Origin: Rhodospirillales bacterium
GTDB lineage: Bacteria > Pseudomonadota > Alphaproteobacteria > Rhodospirillales > UBA2165
Direction: 5' to 3'
Length of the DNA stretch: 64,000 nucleotides
Assembly (NCBI GenBank): GCA_022823235.1
Contig: JAJDXO010000026.1
Coordinates: 1-64,000, forward strand
The position numbers and the translations under genes were made by a program. Positions 24,705 to 32,982 of the stretch are shown piece by piece (the stretch's first letter is position 1; each line of letters opens with the position of its first letter). The notes under the pieces were generated by a model, which worked only from the letters and a program-made list of their open reading frames with translations, was not told where the DNA came from and searched no databases.

Positions 24705-25469
24705 TTAAACGTCTGCGAAATCCTGGCACCACTCGAGAATGCCCTTCTGAAAGCTCCGCCGCTGCCGGGCCGCCTCGATCCACCCCATCACCTTGGGGAA
24801 CCGATCGAAGTCGTAACCGCAGCCCACCAGAACGAAATGTATGGGCAACCAGGAGATATCGGCCAAGCCGAATTTCTCTCCGGACAGCCAATCGTAGGTA
24901 TTCAAGACCTCTTCGGCATCGGAGAATGCCGCGTCCAGCAGCTCGACGGCGGTCCTGACGTCTTCCGCCGAAAACTGCGAGTCGCCCGCGTGCTTGGCAT
25001 GGAACTCGATCAGCTCTTCGTTGGTCTGGAGCGAGTCGTAGAGTTCCTGCTCCTCGGCCGTCTTATGCAGCTTGGGCGCCATCTTCGTCGCGTAGACATA
25101 GGGCTTGACCGCCTTGACATGGAGATCGGCCGCCCGCGCGAGCCAAGTATCGATGGCGTCGGCATGGGCCGCCGGCCTGAGGGGCGGCTCGGGATAGGCC
25201 TCGTCCAAATAGGCGATGATCTCGTTGGATTCGATATGAACCGCGCCCTCGTGGATCATCGTCGGCACCAGGCCGTTGGGATTGATGGCGAAGTAGCCCT
25301 CGTCGAGATTTTCCTTCTTCTTGAGGTCGATGTGGTGGCTTACCCAATCCAGCCCTTTCTCTTCCAAGGCCATCCGGACCCGCATGGAGCAATTGGAAAT
25401 GTCCCCGTGGTAGAGGTGAATGCCGGTCAGCGCGGCGACGGATTTATCCTTCGGTGTGATCACAACCAT
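24705..25469 (-). CDS. Glutathione S-transferase family protein
   Basis: This 254-residue protein has GIHLYHGDISNCSMRVRMAL, with Ser and Cys at the glutathione-activating turn, then GLVPTMIHEGAVHIESNEII for glutathione binding and YDWLSGEKFGLADISWLPIH in the helical domain. It lies between dctM and the SDR gene in the same transcript. It is only distantly like the GST at 2168. A GST embedded between a TRAP importer and an SDR suggests a glutathione-dependent step, for example ether cleavage or isomerisation. Confidence 0.85.
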   Translation of the reverse strand: MVVITPKDKSVAALTGIHLYHGDISNCSMRVRMALEEKGLDWVSHHIDLKKKENLDEGYFAINPNGLVPTMIHEGAVHIESNEIIAYLDEAYPEPPLRPAAHADAIDTWLARAADLHVKAVKPYVYATKMAPKLHKTAEEQELYDSLQTNEELIEFHAKHAGDSQFSAEDVRTAVELLDAAFSDAEEVLNTYDWLSGEKFGLADISWLPIHFVLVGCGYDFDRFPKVMGWIEAARQRRSFQKGILEWCQDFADV

Positions 25470-25484
25470 GGCAATTGCCTCCCC

Positions 25485-26846
25485 CTATTGCCCGAGCATG
25501 GTTTCGGGCAGGTACATGGCGATGGGCGGAAACGCGACCAATAGCGCGATCATCAGCGCCATCGCAAACCAGAACGGCCAAATCCCCTTGAAGATGGTTC
25601 GCATGGGAACATCCGGGGCGATGGATTTGACCACAAATACGTTGATGCCGACCGGCGGCGAAATCATCCCCATCTCCAAAACGACCACAACGATGATGCC
25701 GAACCATATCAGGTCCCAGCCGAGCTGGGTCGCGAGCGCCACCACCACCGGTATGGTCAGCACCAGCATGGCGATGCTCTCGAGGAACGTGCCCAGGAAC
25801 ATGTAGATCAGGATGACCACGATCAGGATGCCGACCTCGCCGATGGGCAACGAGGTGAGGAAGGTGACCATGTCGGCGGCGAGGCCGGTGAGCGACATGA
25901 ACGGGATGAATATGAAGGCGCCGATGATGATCAGGAACACGGTCGCCGTCGCCTTCATGGTTTGAAGAATAATCTCGTGGGTCATGGACCACCTGAGCGA
26001 CCGGCGCGCCGCGCCGACGACGAACGTCAGAAATGCGCCGACGGCGGACGCCTCCACCGGCGTGAAGAAGCCGGTGTACATGCCGCCGATGGTGATACCG
26101 ACCACCACGACAATCGGCACCGCGGAGATCAAGGACTCCCGCCGGGCCGGGGCGCTCGCCCGCTCTCCGGCCGGTCCCCGCTCGGGCTTCATGCGCACCA
26201 ACAGCCAGATGGTACCAACGAACAGCAGGGTCAGAATGATGCCGGGGACCACGCCGGCCATGAACAGACGGCCGATGGATTGGTCGGTCAGGACCGCATA
26301 GATGATCATGCCGCCGGACGGGGGTATAAGAAATCCGAGGGTGCCGCCGGCCGCCACCGAGCCCGTCGAGAGCTCCGGCGCGTATTTGAAGCGTTTCATC
26401 TCGGGCAGCGCCACCCGGCCCATGGTGACGGCGGAGGCGAGCGATGAACCGGACAGCGCCGCAAACCCGGCGCAAGCGGTGATCGTCGCCGAAGCGAGCC
26501 CGCCCTTGTAGTGGCCGATCCACCGGTAGGCCGCCGTAAACAGATCGCGGGACATGCCCGATGCGCCGGCCAAGTTGCCCATCAGGATGAACATGGGGAT
26601 GACCAGCAGGTTGAAATTGGATGCCGCCTCGAACGCTTCGCCGGACAGGTTCGACATGGCGGTCTTCCAGCCCCGCTCCCACGCCTGTTCGGGCGCCATG
26701 CCGAGGCCGAGGAACCGGTTGGCGGTGGCGGCGATCGTGCCGACGGTGCCGACGAAAATCATCGACAGCGCAACCGGAAACCTGAGCGCCAGCAGGGCGA
26801 ACAACACCAGCAGCCCCACGACGCCGATGAGCGACATGCTGATCAT
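25485..26846 (-). CDS. dctM: TRAP transporter large permease DctM
   Basis: This 453-residue, 12-segment permease has AGFAALSGSSLASAVTMGRVAL, VAAGGTLGFLIPPSGGMIIYA and MISPPVGINVFVVK. It starts immediately after the dctQ stop. The fourteen bases before the GST gene suggest continued co-transcription. With DctQ and DctP it forms the second full TRAP system in this run. Confidence 0.92.
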   Translation of the reverse strand: MISMSLIGVVGLLVLFALLALRFPVALSMIFVGTVGTIAATANRFLGLGMAPEQAWERGWKTAMSNLSGEAFEAASNFNLLVIPMFILMGNLAGASGMSRDLFTAAYRWIGHYKGGLASATITACAGFAALSGSSLASAVTMGRVALPEMKRFKYAPELSTGSVAAGGTLGFLIPPSGGMIIYAVLTDQSIGRLFMAGVVPGIILTLLFVGTIWLLVRMKPERGPAGERASAPARRESLISAVPIVVVVGITIGGMYTGFFTPVEASAVGAFLTFVVGAARRSLRWSMTHEIILQTMKATATVFLIIIGAFIFIPFMSLTGLAADMVTFLTSLPIGEVGILIVVILIYMFLGTFLESIAMLVLTIPVVVALATQLGWDLIWFGIIVVVVLEMGMISPPVGINVFVVKSIAPDVPMRTIFKGIWPFWFAMALMIALLVAFPPIAMYLPETMLGQ

Positions 26847-27383
26847 CTATTCGTCCTGAATTCCGCCGATCTCCCGGATGGCGCCGCGGACCACCAGCTG
26901 AACGGCGTCGGTAACCAGGATGAGCCCGTAGAACCCGACCAGGATGCTCATAACGTAGTAATAAGGCTCGTAGGAGATCAGCAGTTGCTGTGTGGCCTCG
27001 CCGAACTTGCTCGCCGAAACGCCTGCCTCGAACAGCCGCCACGACAGCAGCGCGACCAGCACGATCCCGACGATCTTGAGAATGAAGAGCGACCAGCGGG
27101 CGAACCCGGGCGACATCCGTGATTCGAATATCTCGATTTCGATGTGCGCCCCGACCCGGCCGCCGAAGGGGATGGCGATCGCGACGATCAGGACGAGATT
27201 GAGGATCAGCAGATCCTCGGCCCCGGTGATCGGGTTGTTGAGCATCTTCCGCATGATGATGACGTTGACGAACGTCAGCAGCACCATGAAGACGAGGCCG
27301 AGGCCGCCGGCGATCACCGTGAAACGGACGATGACCGTGTCCAGCGTATCGAGCCACGGCAGCGGTTTCTGTCGGTCGATCAT
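26847..27383 (-). CDS. dctQ: TRAP transporter small permease DctQ
   Basis: This 178-residue, four-segment membrane protein contains NVIIMRKMLNNPITGAEDLL, the DctQ loop, and PFGGRVGAHIEIEIFES. It overlaps no gene but abuts dctM. A strong intrinsic-terminator-like hairpin stands between it and dctP. Confidence 0.85.
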   Translation of the reverse strand: MIDRQKPLPWLDTLDTVIVRFTVIAGGLGLVFMVLLTFVNVIIMRKMLNNPITGAEDLLILNLVLIVAIAIPFGGRVGAHIEIEIFESRMSPGFARWSLFILKIVGIVLVALLSWRLFEAGVSASKFGEATQQLLISYEPYYYVMSILVGFYGLILVTDAVQLVVRGAIREIGGIQDE

Positions 27384-27397
27384 TGTCCGATGCTCGG

Positions 27398-27437
27398 AAA
27401 AAGATGGGGCCGGGAATTGGGAGACCCCGGCCCCATC
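27398..27437 (-). terminator. Intraoperonic terminator/attenuator between dctP and dctQ
   Basis: GATGGGGCCGGG and CCCGGCCCCATC make a perfect 12-base stem, followed on the minus strand by TTTTT. It stands six bases after the dctP stop and before dctQ in the same direction. Partial termination here would keep binding protein in excess over permease. Confidence 0.8.
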
Positions 27438-27443
27438 GCAACG

Positions 27444-28454
27444 CTATTGGTTCAAGGCGTTGTAGATTTCCCGGGCATTCTTGATGCCGCGCTTTTCATA
27501 GTCGGCGAAGATGCTCTCGAGGCCCTTTTTGACCGCCGCATCCATCTTGGCGCGCTCGGCGGCGGAAACCTTGACCCACTTCACCTTCTTCATCTTGTCC
27601 GACGACCGCATCATCTTCTCGGAGCGATTGTCGGCCCCGTCGAATGTAGCCGCACCCTCCATGGAGAGCGTCTTGCCGGAAAGCTCGTCAATGATCTTCC
27701 GGTGCGCCGGCGACAGGCCGTCGTAGCGCTCCTTGTTCAGGGCGACGAAGGTCGCGGCGAACTGCACCGGAATATTGTCGACCACATATTTGGAGACGTC
27801 CCAGAAGTTCCACGGCGGCGTGATGTTGTTGTAGGACGCGTAGGTGCCGTCGATGGTCCCGGTGGAGAGACCGGTGTACATCTGGGTCACCGGCATCTGT
27901 ACGGGCACCGCCCCCATTGCCTTCAGGATCGGCGTGGTCATGGCGGCGTACGGCACCAGCTTGGCGCCCTTGAGCCCGCCCATGGTGCTCATGTCCCTGG
28001 TCGACGCCCACAGGCTGCCGGCGACGGTGAATACGCCGAGATTTTTGACCGCCTTGTATTCGCCGGCCATGTACTTGTCGAAGACGTTCCACATCCGGGT
28101 CGTCGACTCCTTGGCATTCTTCGATTTGCCGGGCGGGATGACCAGCATGGTGCGCGGAAACAGGGCCGCGGTATAGGCGCTGACCCCGAAGGTGATGTCG
28201 GCGACGCCCTCGACCACGCGCTTGTACTGCTGGACGGGACCGGCGCCGAGCTGGCCTGCCGGAAACAGTTTCATGGTCAGGGAACCACCGGAACGTTCCT
28301 TGATTTCCTTACCGAACCAACCGAACAGGTTGCGGTTGATGTGATGCTGGGGCGGCATGAAGGTCGCGACGGACAGCTCTTCGGCTTTTACCTCCGCGGC
28401 GAACGGTGTCGACACCGCCAACGCCATGCCTGCAAGAATAAGTGATCGCTTCAT
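27444..28454 (-). CDS. dctP: TRAP transporter substrate-binding protein DctP
   Basis: This 336-residue secreted protein has signal peptide MKRSLILAGMALAVSTPFAA. It contains HHINRNLFGWFGKEIKERSGG at the N-lobe, GVADITFGVSAYTA and MPVTQMYTGLSTGTIDGTY, all typical of DctP. The ATG at 28454 has GAGGAGG upstream. Divergent LysR lies 97 bp away. Genes downstream (GST, SDR) suggest an aromatic or aryl substrate, but the ligand is not identified. Confidence 0.9.
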   Translation of the reverse strand: MKRSLILAGMALAVSTPFAAEVKAEELSVATFMPPQHHINRNLFGWFGKEIKERSGGSLTMKLFPAGQLGAGPVQQYKRVVEGVADITFGVSAYTAALFPRTMLVIPPGKSKNAKESTTRMWNVFDKYMAGEYKAVKNLGVFTVAGSLWASTRDMSTMGGLKGAKLVPYAAMTTPILKAMGAVPVQMPVTQMYTGLSTGTIDGTYASYNNITPPWNFWDVSKYVVDNIPVQFAATFVALNKERYDGLSPAHRKIIDELSGKTLSMEGAATFDGADNRSEKMMRSSDKMKKVKWVKVSAAERAKMDAAVKKGLESIFADYEKRGIKNAREIYNALNQ

Positions 28455-28551
28455 TGAAGCCTCCTCGGACTGCAAACTTCTTTGGAAGTTGAGACCGGGG
28501 AACCTACCGGTTCCTGGACATTAAATCTATTCATGTTATTTTATAAACCAT

Positions 28552-29478
28552 ATGAAAATTTCTCATATAGACGGGCTCGATGGCAAAATTCTGAGGATAT
28601 TCTTGGTCATTCTCGAGGAATCCTCGGTCTCCAAGGCAGCCGTCCGGCTGAACGTGACCCAATCGGCCGTCAGTCATTCCCTCGCGAAGCTGCGCACCGC
28701 GCTGAGGGACCCGCTTTTCGTCCGCTCGGGCCAGGGCCTGACGCCGACGGAAACGGCGATTTCGCTGAAGGAACCGGTGCTTCGCGTGCTCGACGGCCTC
28801 TCTAGTCTCACCGACCAGCGGCCCTTCGATCCGCGCACCGAAGAGATGGAATTCGTGGTCGCGGCCAACGACCTCCAGCGGGAGTTGATCTTTCCCCGGC
28901 TGTGGCGTGAGGCTCACGAAGACGGAATCCCGCTCCGGTTTGAGTTCATGCCATCGGGAGTGCCCAGTATTTCCATGCTCCGGGATGCCCAGTGCCATCT
29001 GGTTCTGACGCCCATTCCGCCGGACGCGCCGGATATTTTCCAACGCCGGCTGATCAGCGGCGCAATGATGTGCTTCTACGATGCGAGTGTGCGGGAGGCG
29101 CCGAAAACATCCGTCGAGTATCTCAACTCGAACCATATAGCCGTGCGCTTCGCCGGCGGTCTGGGGAGCAGTGTGGCGTTGCGCGGAGCCGATATTCCGG
29201 ACCTGCCCGAGCCGACCCTCACCGTCTCGAATTTCAACGCCATTCCCTCGTTCGTGAAGGGGACCGACCTGATCGCCACTGAAATGTCTCCCATGCACAT
29301 CGGCCCGCTGCGGGACCTCGCGATGGCGCCGCTGCCCTTCAGGAGCGACGGCATTTCCCTCTATCTGGTATGGCACGAGCGCAACAACAACGATCCGGCC
29401 CATATCTGGCTTCGCCGGCGCATCGAGACCATCGCCGACGATATTGCCCGAAGCCTCCGTACAGCGGACGCCGCGTGA
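28552..29478 (+). CDS. LysR family transcriptional regulator
   Basis: This 308-residue LTTR has an N-terminal winged helix (IFLVILEESSVSKAAVRLN then VTQSAVSHSLAKLR, residues about 17-50) and a two-lobe effector domain (MEFVVAANDLQRELIFPRLW through YLVWHERNNNDPAHIWLRR). Its C-lobe wording is typical of NodD/LinR-like regulators. It is divergent from the dctPQM-GST-SDR operon. The shared promoter contains GGAACC-tacc-GGTTCC (28499-28514) and an AT-rich stretch just before ATG, suitable for LTTR control of both directions. Confidence 0.9.
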   Translation: MKISHIDGLDGKILRIFLVILEESSVSKAAVRLNVTQSAVSHSLAKLRTALRDPLFVRSGQGLTPTETAISLKEPVLRVLDGLSSLTDQRPFDPRTEEMEFVVAANDLQRELIFPRLWREAHEDGIPLRFEFMPSGVPSISMLRDAQCHLVLTPIPPDAPDIFQRRLISGAMMCFYDASVREAPKTSVEYLNSNHIAVRFAGGLGSSVALRGADIPDLPEPTLTVSNFNAIPSFVKGTDLIATEMSPMHIGPLRDLAMAPLPFRSDGISLYLVWHERNNNDPAHIWLRRRIETIADDIARSLRTADAA

Positions 29479-29650
29479 GTTGATCACATCCCCGGGCGCG
29501 GAATGCTCACACCAATATGCGAGCCACGCACCTTTTGGTTCTGTTGAACGGTTTCGGCTTTGGGGCTAGATTCCCTGCCCTTCGTGGCGTGAAAGGGCGA
29601 TGGAGCGCCCTCTCGGCAGCCGATACAGGGAATTTGAACGAGGACGTGTG

Positions 29651-30469
29651 ATGAGCGAGCAACCAAAAGGCCCCGTCTACAACAACAAGCGGTTCAAGCC
29701 CAACGACTACAATTTCGACATGTTCATCGGCCCGCGGGCCGGCGAGAAGTTCGTCGACCACACCTTCACCGAACTCGAGACCGGAAAAGAGGTCAAACTT
29801 TCCGATTTCGAGGGTCAATGGGTGGTACTGGAGACCGGGTCATCCACCTGCTCCATGTACACCAAGAATATCCCGACCATGAAGGACATCACCGGCGAGT
29901 ATCCGGATGTCACCTTCCTGCTGATCTATGTCCGTGAGGCCCATCCCGGTGAGCGCCTGGGGCCCCATGATACCATGGAAGAGAAGATGGCGGCGGCCAA
30001 AATGGTGGCGCCCCGCTACGGCGAGCACCGCCGGGTCCTGGTCGACAACCTGGCCGGCGATTTCCACCGCGGCTATGGCGCCATGCCCAACGTGCTCTAT
30101 GTGATCCGGCCCGACGGCACCATTCACTACCGCTGCAACTGGGCGACGCCCGAGAAGGTGCGCGAGGTGCTGAACGACCGGGAGACCTACCACACCCACG
30201 AAAACGCCGACCTGTTCGAGCTTCGCGCGTCGCGCGCCAAGATGCACATGATCCGCACCATGTGGACCGGCGGCATCGTCGCCCTCTACGACTTCGTCAA
30301 GGGCGCGCCGTTCGTGGTCTCCAAGCATGTGAAGACCGACGCCTATTACAAGAAGCACGGGAAGTTCAAAAACCAGCCCGACGATGTTTCCGAGGCCCCC
30401 ATGCCGGGCACGCCGGCGGCCGCCAAAACGGCCGCGGCACAAGAGGCAAGCCCGCAGCCGGGGGAGTAG
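29651..30469 (+). CDS. Deiodinase/redoxin-like thioredoxin-fold protein
   Basis: This 272-residue protein has KLSDFEGQWVVLETGSSTCSMY, the position where thioredoxin-fold redoxins and iodothyronine-deiodinase homologues hold their active Cys or Sec; here it is Cys67 (TGC). YVREAHPGE and YGAMPNVLYVIRPDGTIHYR are shared with bacterial T4-deiodinase-like proteins. The C-terminal 60 residues are an Ala/Pro-rich tail. GAGGA precedes the ATG at 29651. It is soluble, with no signal peptide. Peroxidase, reductase or dehalogenase activity are all possible. Confidence 0.7.
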   Translation: MSEQPKGPVYNNKRFKPNDYNFDMFIGPRAGEKFVDHTFTELETGKEVKLSDFEGQWVVLETGSSTCSMYTKNIPTMKDITGEYPDVTFLLIYVREAHPGERLGPHDTMEEKMAAAKMVAPRYGEHRRVLVDNLAGDFHRGYGAMPNVLYVIRPDGTIHYRCNWATPEKVREVLNDRETYHTHENADLFELRASRAKMHMIRTMWTGGIVALYDFVKGAPFVVSKHVKTDAYYKKHGKFKNQPDDVSEAPMPGTPAAAKTAAAQEASPQPGE

Positions 30470-30834
30470 ACGCGCGAAAAACCGGTGTCGGCGTGAAATT
30501 CGCGTCCGCCGGCCGTTTGGCGACCCACCTGTGGATAAACCCCGTAAATTCGGGGCAATGACGGGTGAATTGACCCTTGCGGTTGATGATTTTGAGCTAT
30601 TTGGGGTTGAGATGACGGTTCGTTGACGGCCCGCATATCAGCTACGCAAAAAATGCATAGCTATTTCGCCGGGGTGTCGTTATATACTTGTCCCCTGCTA
30701 CGGGCGCGTTCCTGGATTCCCAATTGGCGCGCCCTTCGGACAGACAATCCAATCTGCGCGGTTGCGTGTGGTCCCGGGCATCGGGCCGGGTACGAGTGAC
30801 TTTGCGGACTGGAATAAGCACCTAGGAGGATACC
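30470..30834 (+). promoter_or_regulatory. Long intergenic region and structured leader before the zinc-ribbon gene
   Basis: No convincing reading frame is present. Visible elements are a hairpin CCCCG-N6-CGGGG (30540-30555) and a near-perfect palindrome AGCTA.GCA-N5-TGC.TAGCT (30640-30662). Further along come a TATACT -10-like box at 30683-30688, a GGGCGCG...CGCGCCC stem (about 30700-30734) and a CCCGG/CCGGG stem just before TAGGAGG. This would give a leader of about 140 nt for a 56-codon gene. A perfect DnaA-box match TGTGGATAA at 30530 is isolated. Confidence 0.5.
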
Positions 30835-31005
30835 ATGTCGTCTCGTAGCGAGATGAACAAAAAGCCTCAGGCTGACAACCAGAACATCAAGAAGCGCAAG
30901 TGCTTGATGTGTTCGAAGGATTTCACGTCGCACCATATTGGTGAGCGGGTATGTCCTGACTGCAAGGGTACCTCGGCGTGGCGCCAGGCGGCGATCGCCA
31001 TCTAA
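30835..31005 (+). CDS. Small zinc-ribbon protein (56 residues)
   Basis: This short gene has an excellent TAGGAGG seven bases before ATG. The protein opens MSSRSEMNKKPQ and has RKCLMCSKDF (Cys23, Cys26) and RVCPDCKGTS (Cys40, Cys43), a four-cysteine zinc ribbon. Basic residues precede the ribbon (IKKRKC), suggesting nucleic-acid or protein contact. An intrinsic terminator follows 48 bp later, so it is a one-gene unit with a long structured leader. Similar tiny Cys4 proteins are widespread in alphaproteobacteria as uncharacterised proteins. Confidence 0.85.
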   Translation: MSSRSEMNKKPQADNQNIKKRKCLMCSKDFTSHHIGERVCPDCKGTSAWRQAAIAI

Positions 31006-31052
31006 CAAGGCAAACCGCCCGAGCTCTTGAGGCTCCGAGTTCGAATTAAAAC

Positions 31053-31080
31053 GGCCGGCCCCAAAAGGGCTGGCCTTTTT
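31053..31080 (+). terminator. Rho-independent terminator after the zinc-ribbon gene
   Basis: GGCCGGCCC and GGGCTGGCC pair over nine bases (one G-T pair) around a CAAAA loop, followed by TTTTT. Orientation and distance fit the end of the small plus-strand transcript. Confidence 0.88.
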
Positions 31081-31180
31081 GCCGCCCGCGATCCGGTACT
31101 GGACAGCGCCCCGACAAAATCCGCGCCGCTGCATGGCGCCCGATTCCCGGCCGCAGCGGGCATTGACGGCTATCAACGGT

Positions 31181-31603
31181 TCATTGGGCCAACCGGATCA
31201 AGACCACAAGAATAGCGATCAGTTCGCCCATGTGCAGGAACACGCTCAACCGGTGGATGGCGGCGAACCTCTTCTCGTCGCCGGCCTCGCGGGCCGCGTC
31301 GGCCGCCGGCACGATGAACCGTGCCGAGACGACGTTGAGCAGCGCCACGGCCAACAGCGCCGTCACCTCGGGCGTGTACCGGCCGGGGATCAGCAGGACG
31401 GCGGGCACGCAGCACAGGCTCGCGATCACCCGGTGATAGACCGGAAACACCTGGCGCAGGAAGTGCGCCGCGTCCTCGCGCTCGACGAACTTGAAAACCA
31501 TGGGCGTGAAAACGAAGGCGAAGAACGACATGCCGCCGAATACCAGCGCCGTCCCCACCAGGGCGCCGACGTGCAGGTTGAGCCAGTCGAAATTGAGCTC
31601 CAT
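31181..31603 (-). CDS. DUF4149-type integral membrane protein
   Basis: This 140-residue protein has four hydrophobic segments. The first contains HVGALVGTALVFGGMSFFAF and the next VFTPMVFKFV, typical of TMEM205/DUF4149 proteins; IHRLSVFLHMGELIAILVV ends it. The ATG at 31603 starts MELNFDWLNL; longer frames add an Arg-rich tail that is unlikely. Function unknown. It is convergent with the zinc-ribbon gene and divergent from the flavin monooxygenase-like gene. Confidence 0.75.
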   Translation of the reverse strand: MELNFDWLNLHVGALVGTALVFGGMSFFAFVFTPMVFKFVEREDAAHFLRQVFPVYHRVIASLCCVPAVLLIPGRYTPEVTALLAVALLNVVSARFIVPAADAAREAGDEKRFAAIHRLSVFLHMGELIAILVVLIRLAQ

Positions 31604-31770
31604 GGCCCGGACAATACGCAAAACCGCCCCGCGCGTCGCCGGTTTTCGGCGATGCCGATGGCCCCGCCGCCATGCCGAACGTGTTTCGGGGCGGCCCTTT
31701 ACCGGGAAATACGGCACTCCTATGCTGGCCCATGCTGGCCTATGCCGGTTTCAACAGGAGAGAGAGCATC

Positions 31771-32979
31771 ATGGACGGCGTCGCCGCCGACACCAACATC
31801 GATATCCCGAGCCCGGCGGAACTGATCTCCCGGGCGCGGTCCATGGTGCCCGATCTGCTGGCCCGCGCGCCGGCCTGTGAAGCCGCCGCCGCCATCCCCG
31901 AAGAAACCCTCGACGACTTCCGCCGCCACGGGCTGATCCGCGTCTGCATGCCCAAGAAGCACGGCGGTTACGAATACGGATGGGACGTGCTGGTCCAGGT
32001 ATGCGCGGAGCTCGCCAAGGGATGCGCCTCCACCGCCTGGGTCTATGCGGTTTACGCCGAGCACGCCAACACCTGTGCCGGATTTTCGGAACGGGCGCAG
32101 AACGAATTATGGGCTTCCGGCCCGGATCAATTCATCTGTTCCGGCGGCAATACGGGCACCGAGGAAAGCATCGCCAGGAAGTGCACCCTCACCCCCGCCG
32201 ACGGCGGCTATCTGCTGAACGGCTGGGCGACGTTCTCGTCGGGGTGCAAACATGCGGGCTGGCTGGCCAACAACGCCGTCCTCGCCGACGGGTCCGGCAT
32301 GCTCCATATCCTGATAGAGCGCGGGAAGGGACGGATCATCGACAACTGGGATACGTTCGCGCTGCGCGGCACCGGCTCCTGTTTCGTCGAGTTCGAAGAC
32401 GCCTTCGTGCCCGAACACCGCACTTTCCCGTCCAAGGACGGGCTCGACGGCACCACGCCGGGAGCCGAAATGTATGACCACCCCGTCTTCCGGCTGCCCC
32501 GCATTTCGGTTGCGCCCTACTCCCTGGTCTCGGTTTCGGTCGGGCTTGCGCTGGGCGCCGTCGAGCAGTTCATCGAGGCCATGGAGACGCGGATCAACCG
32601 GGGCGGCGAAAAGGTCGCCGACTTCCAGTCCATCCACCTGAGGATCGCCGAAAGCGCGGCCGATGCGCGGGCGGCGGAAAGCCTGATGCTGCGCAACCTC
32701 CGGGAGACCGAGGAGATATTGCGGGATCGTCCTCTCACCGACGAGGAGCGGCTCCGCAACAAGCGGGACATGGCCTACGTCTGCGTCCTCTGCCAGAAAG
32801 CGGTCGACCGGCTGTTCTACGCCTGGGGCGGCAACGGGCTCTATAACGACAACGACATCCAGCGCAAGCTGCGCGACGTGAAAGCCGCGGGCGCCCATCA
32901 CCAGAACAACTGGGATATCTATCTCACGGCGTGGGGCCGCGAGGCCCTCGGCCTCGATGTCTCGGACTATCGCTTCTAG
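31771..32979 (+). CDS. Acyl-CoA-dehydrogenase-fold flavin monooxygenase (HsaA/HpaB-like)
   Basis: This 402-residue protein has the acyl-CoA dehydrogenase helical N-domain (IPEETLDDFRRHGLIRVCMP), a beta-domain with GYLLNGWATFSSGCKHAGW, and GTGSCFVEFEDAFVPEHRT. The C-terminal half has KAVDRLFYAWGGNGLYNDND. These features match two-component flavin-dependent hydroxylases such as HsaA and p-hydroxyphenylacetate hydroxylase rather than true acyl-CoA dehydrogenases, which have a catalytic Glu not evident here. AGGAGAGAG precedes ATG. A separate flavin reductase would be needed and is not adjacent; the PPOX protein at 42255 or the WrbA-like protein could serve. Confidence 0.75.
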   Translation: MDGVAADTNIDIPSPAELISRARSMVPDLLARAPACEAAAAIPEETLDDFRRHGLIRVCMPKKHGGYEYGWDVLVQVCAELAKGCASTAWVYAVYAEHANTCAGFSERAQNELWASGPDQFICSGGNTGTEESIARKCTLTPADGGYLLNGWATFSSGCKHAGWLANNAVLADGSGMLHILIERGKGRIIDNWDTFALRGTGSCFVEFEDAFVPEHRTFPSKDGLDGTTPGAEMYDHPVFRLPRISVAPYSLVSVSVGLALGAVEQFIEAMETRINRGGEKVADFQSIHLRIAESAADARAAESLMLRNLRETEEILRDRPLTDEERLRNKRDMAYVCVLCQKAVDRLFYAWGGNGLYNDNDIQRKLRDVKAAGAHHQNNWDIYLTAWGREALGLDVSDYRF

Positions 32980-32982
32980 GCG

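Noticed and set aside
27384..27400. TGTCC-gatgctc-GGAAA before dctQ as another IclR operator
   Set aside because: It touches the dctQ start codon inside an operon and next to a terminator stem, so a chance match is more likely.
30530..30538. Perfect DnaA-box-like TGTGGATAA, possible replication origin
   Set aside because: Only one copy is present, with no AT-rich unwinding region or origin-associated genes nearby.
31672..31770. Longer start for the flavin monooxygenase gene
   Set aside because: The added 33 residues are not family-like, while the ATG at 31771 has AGGAGAGAG directly upstream.
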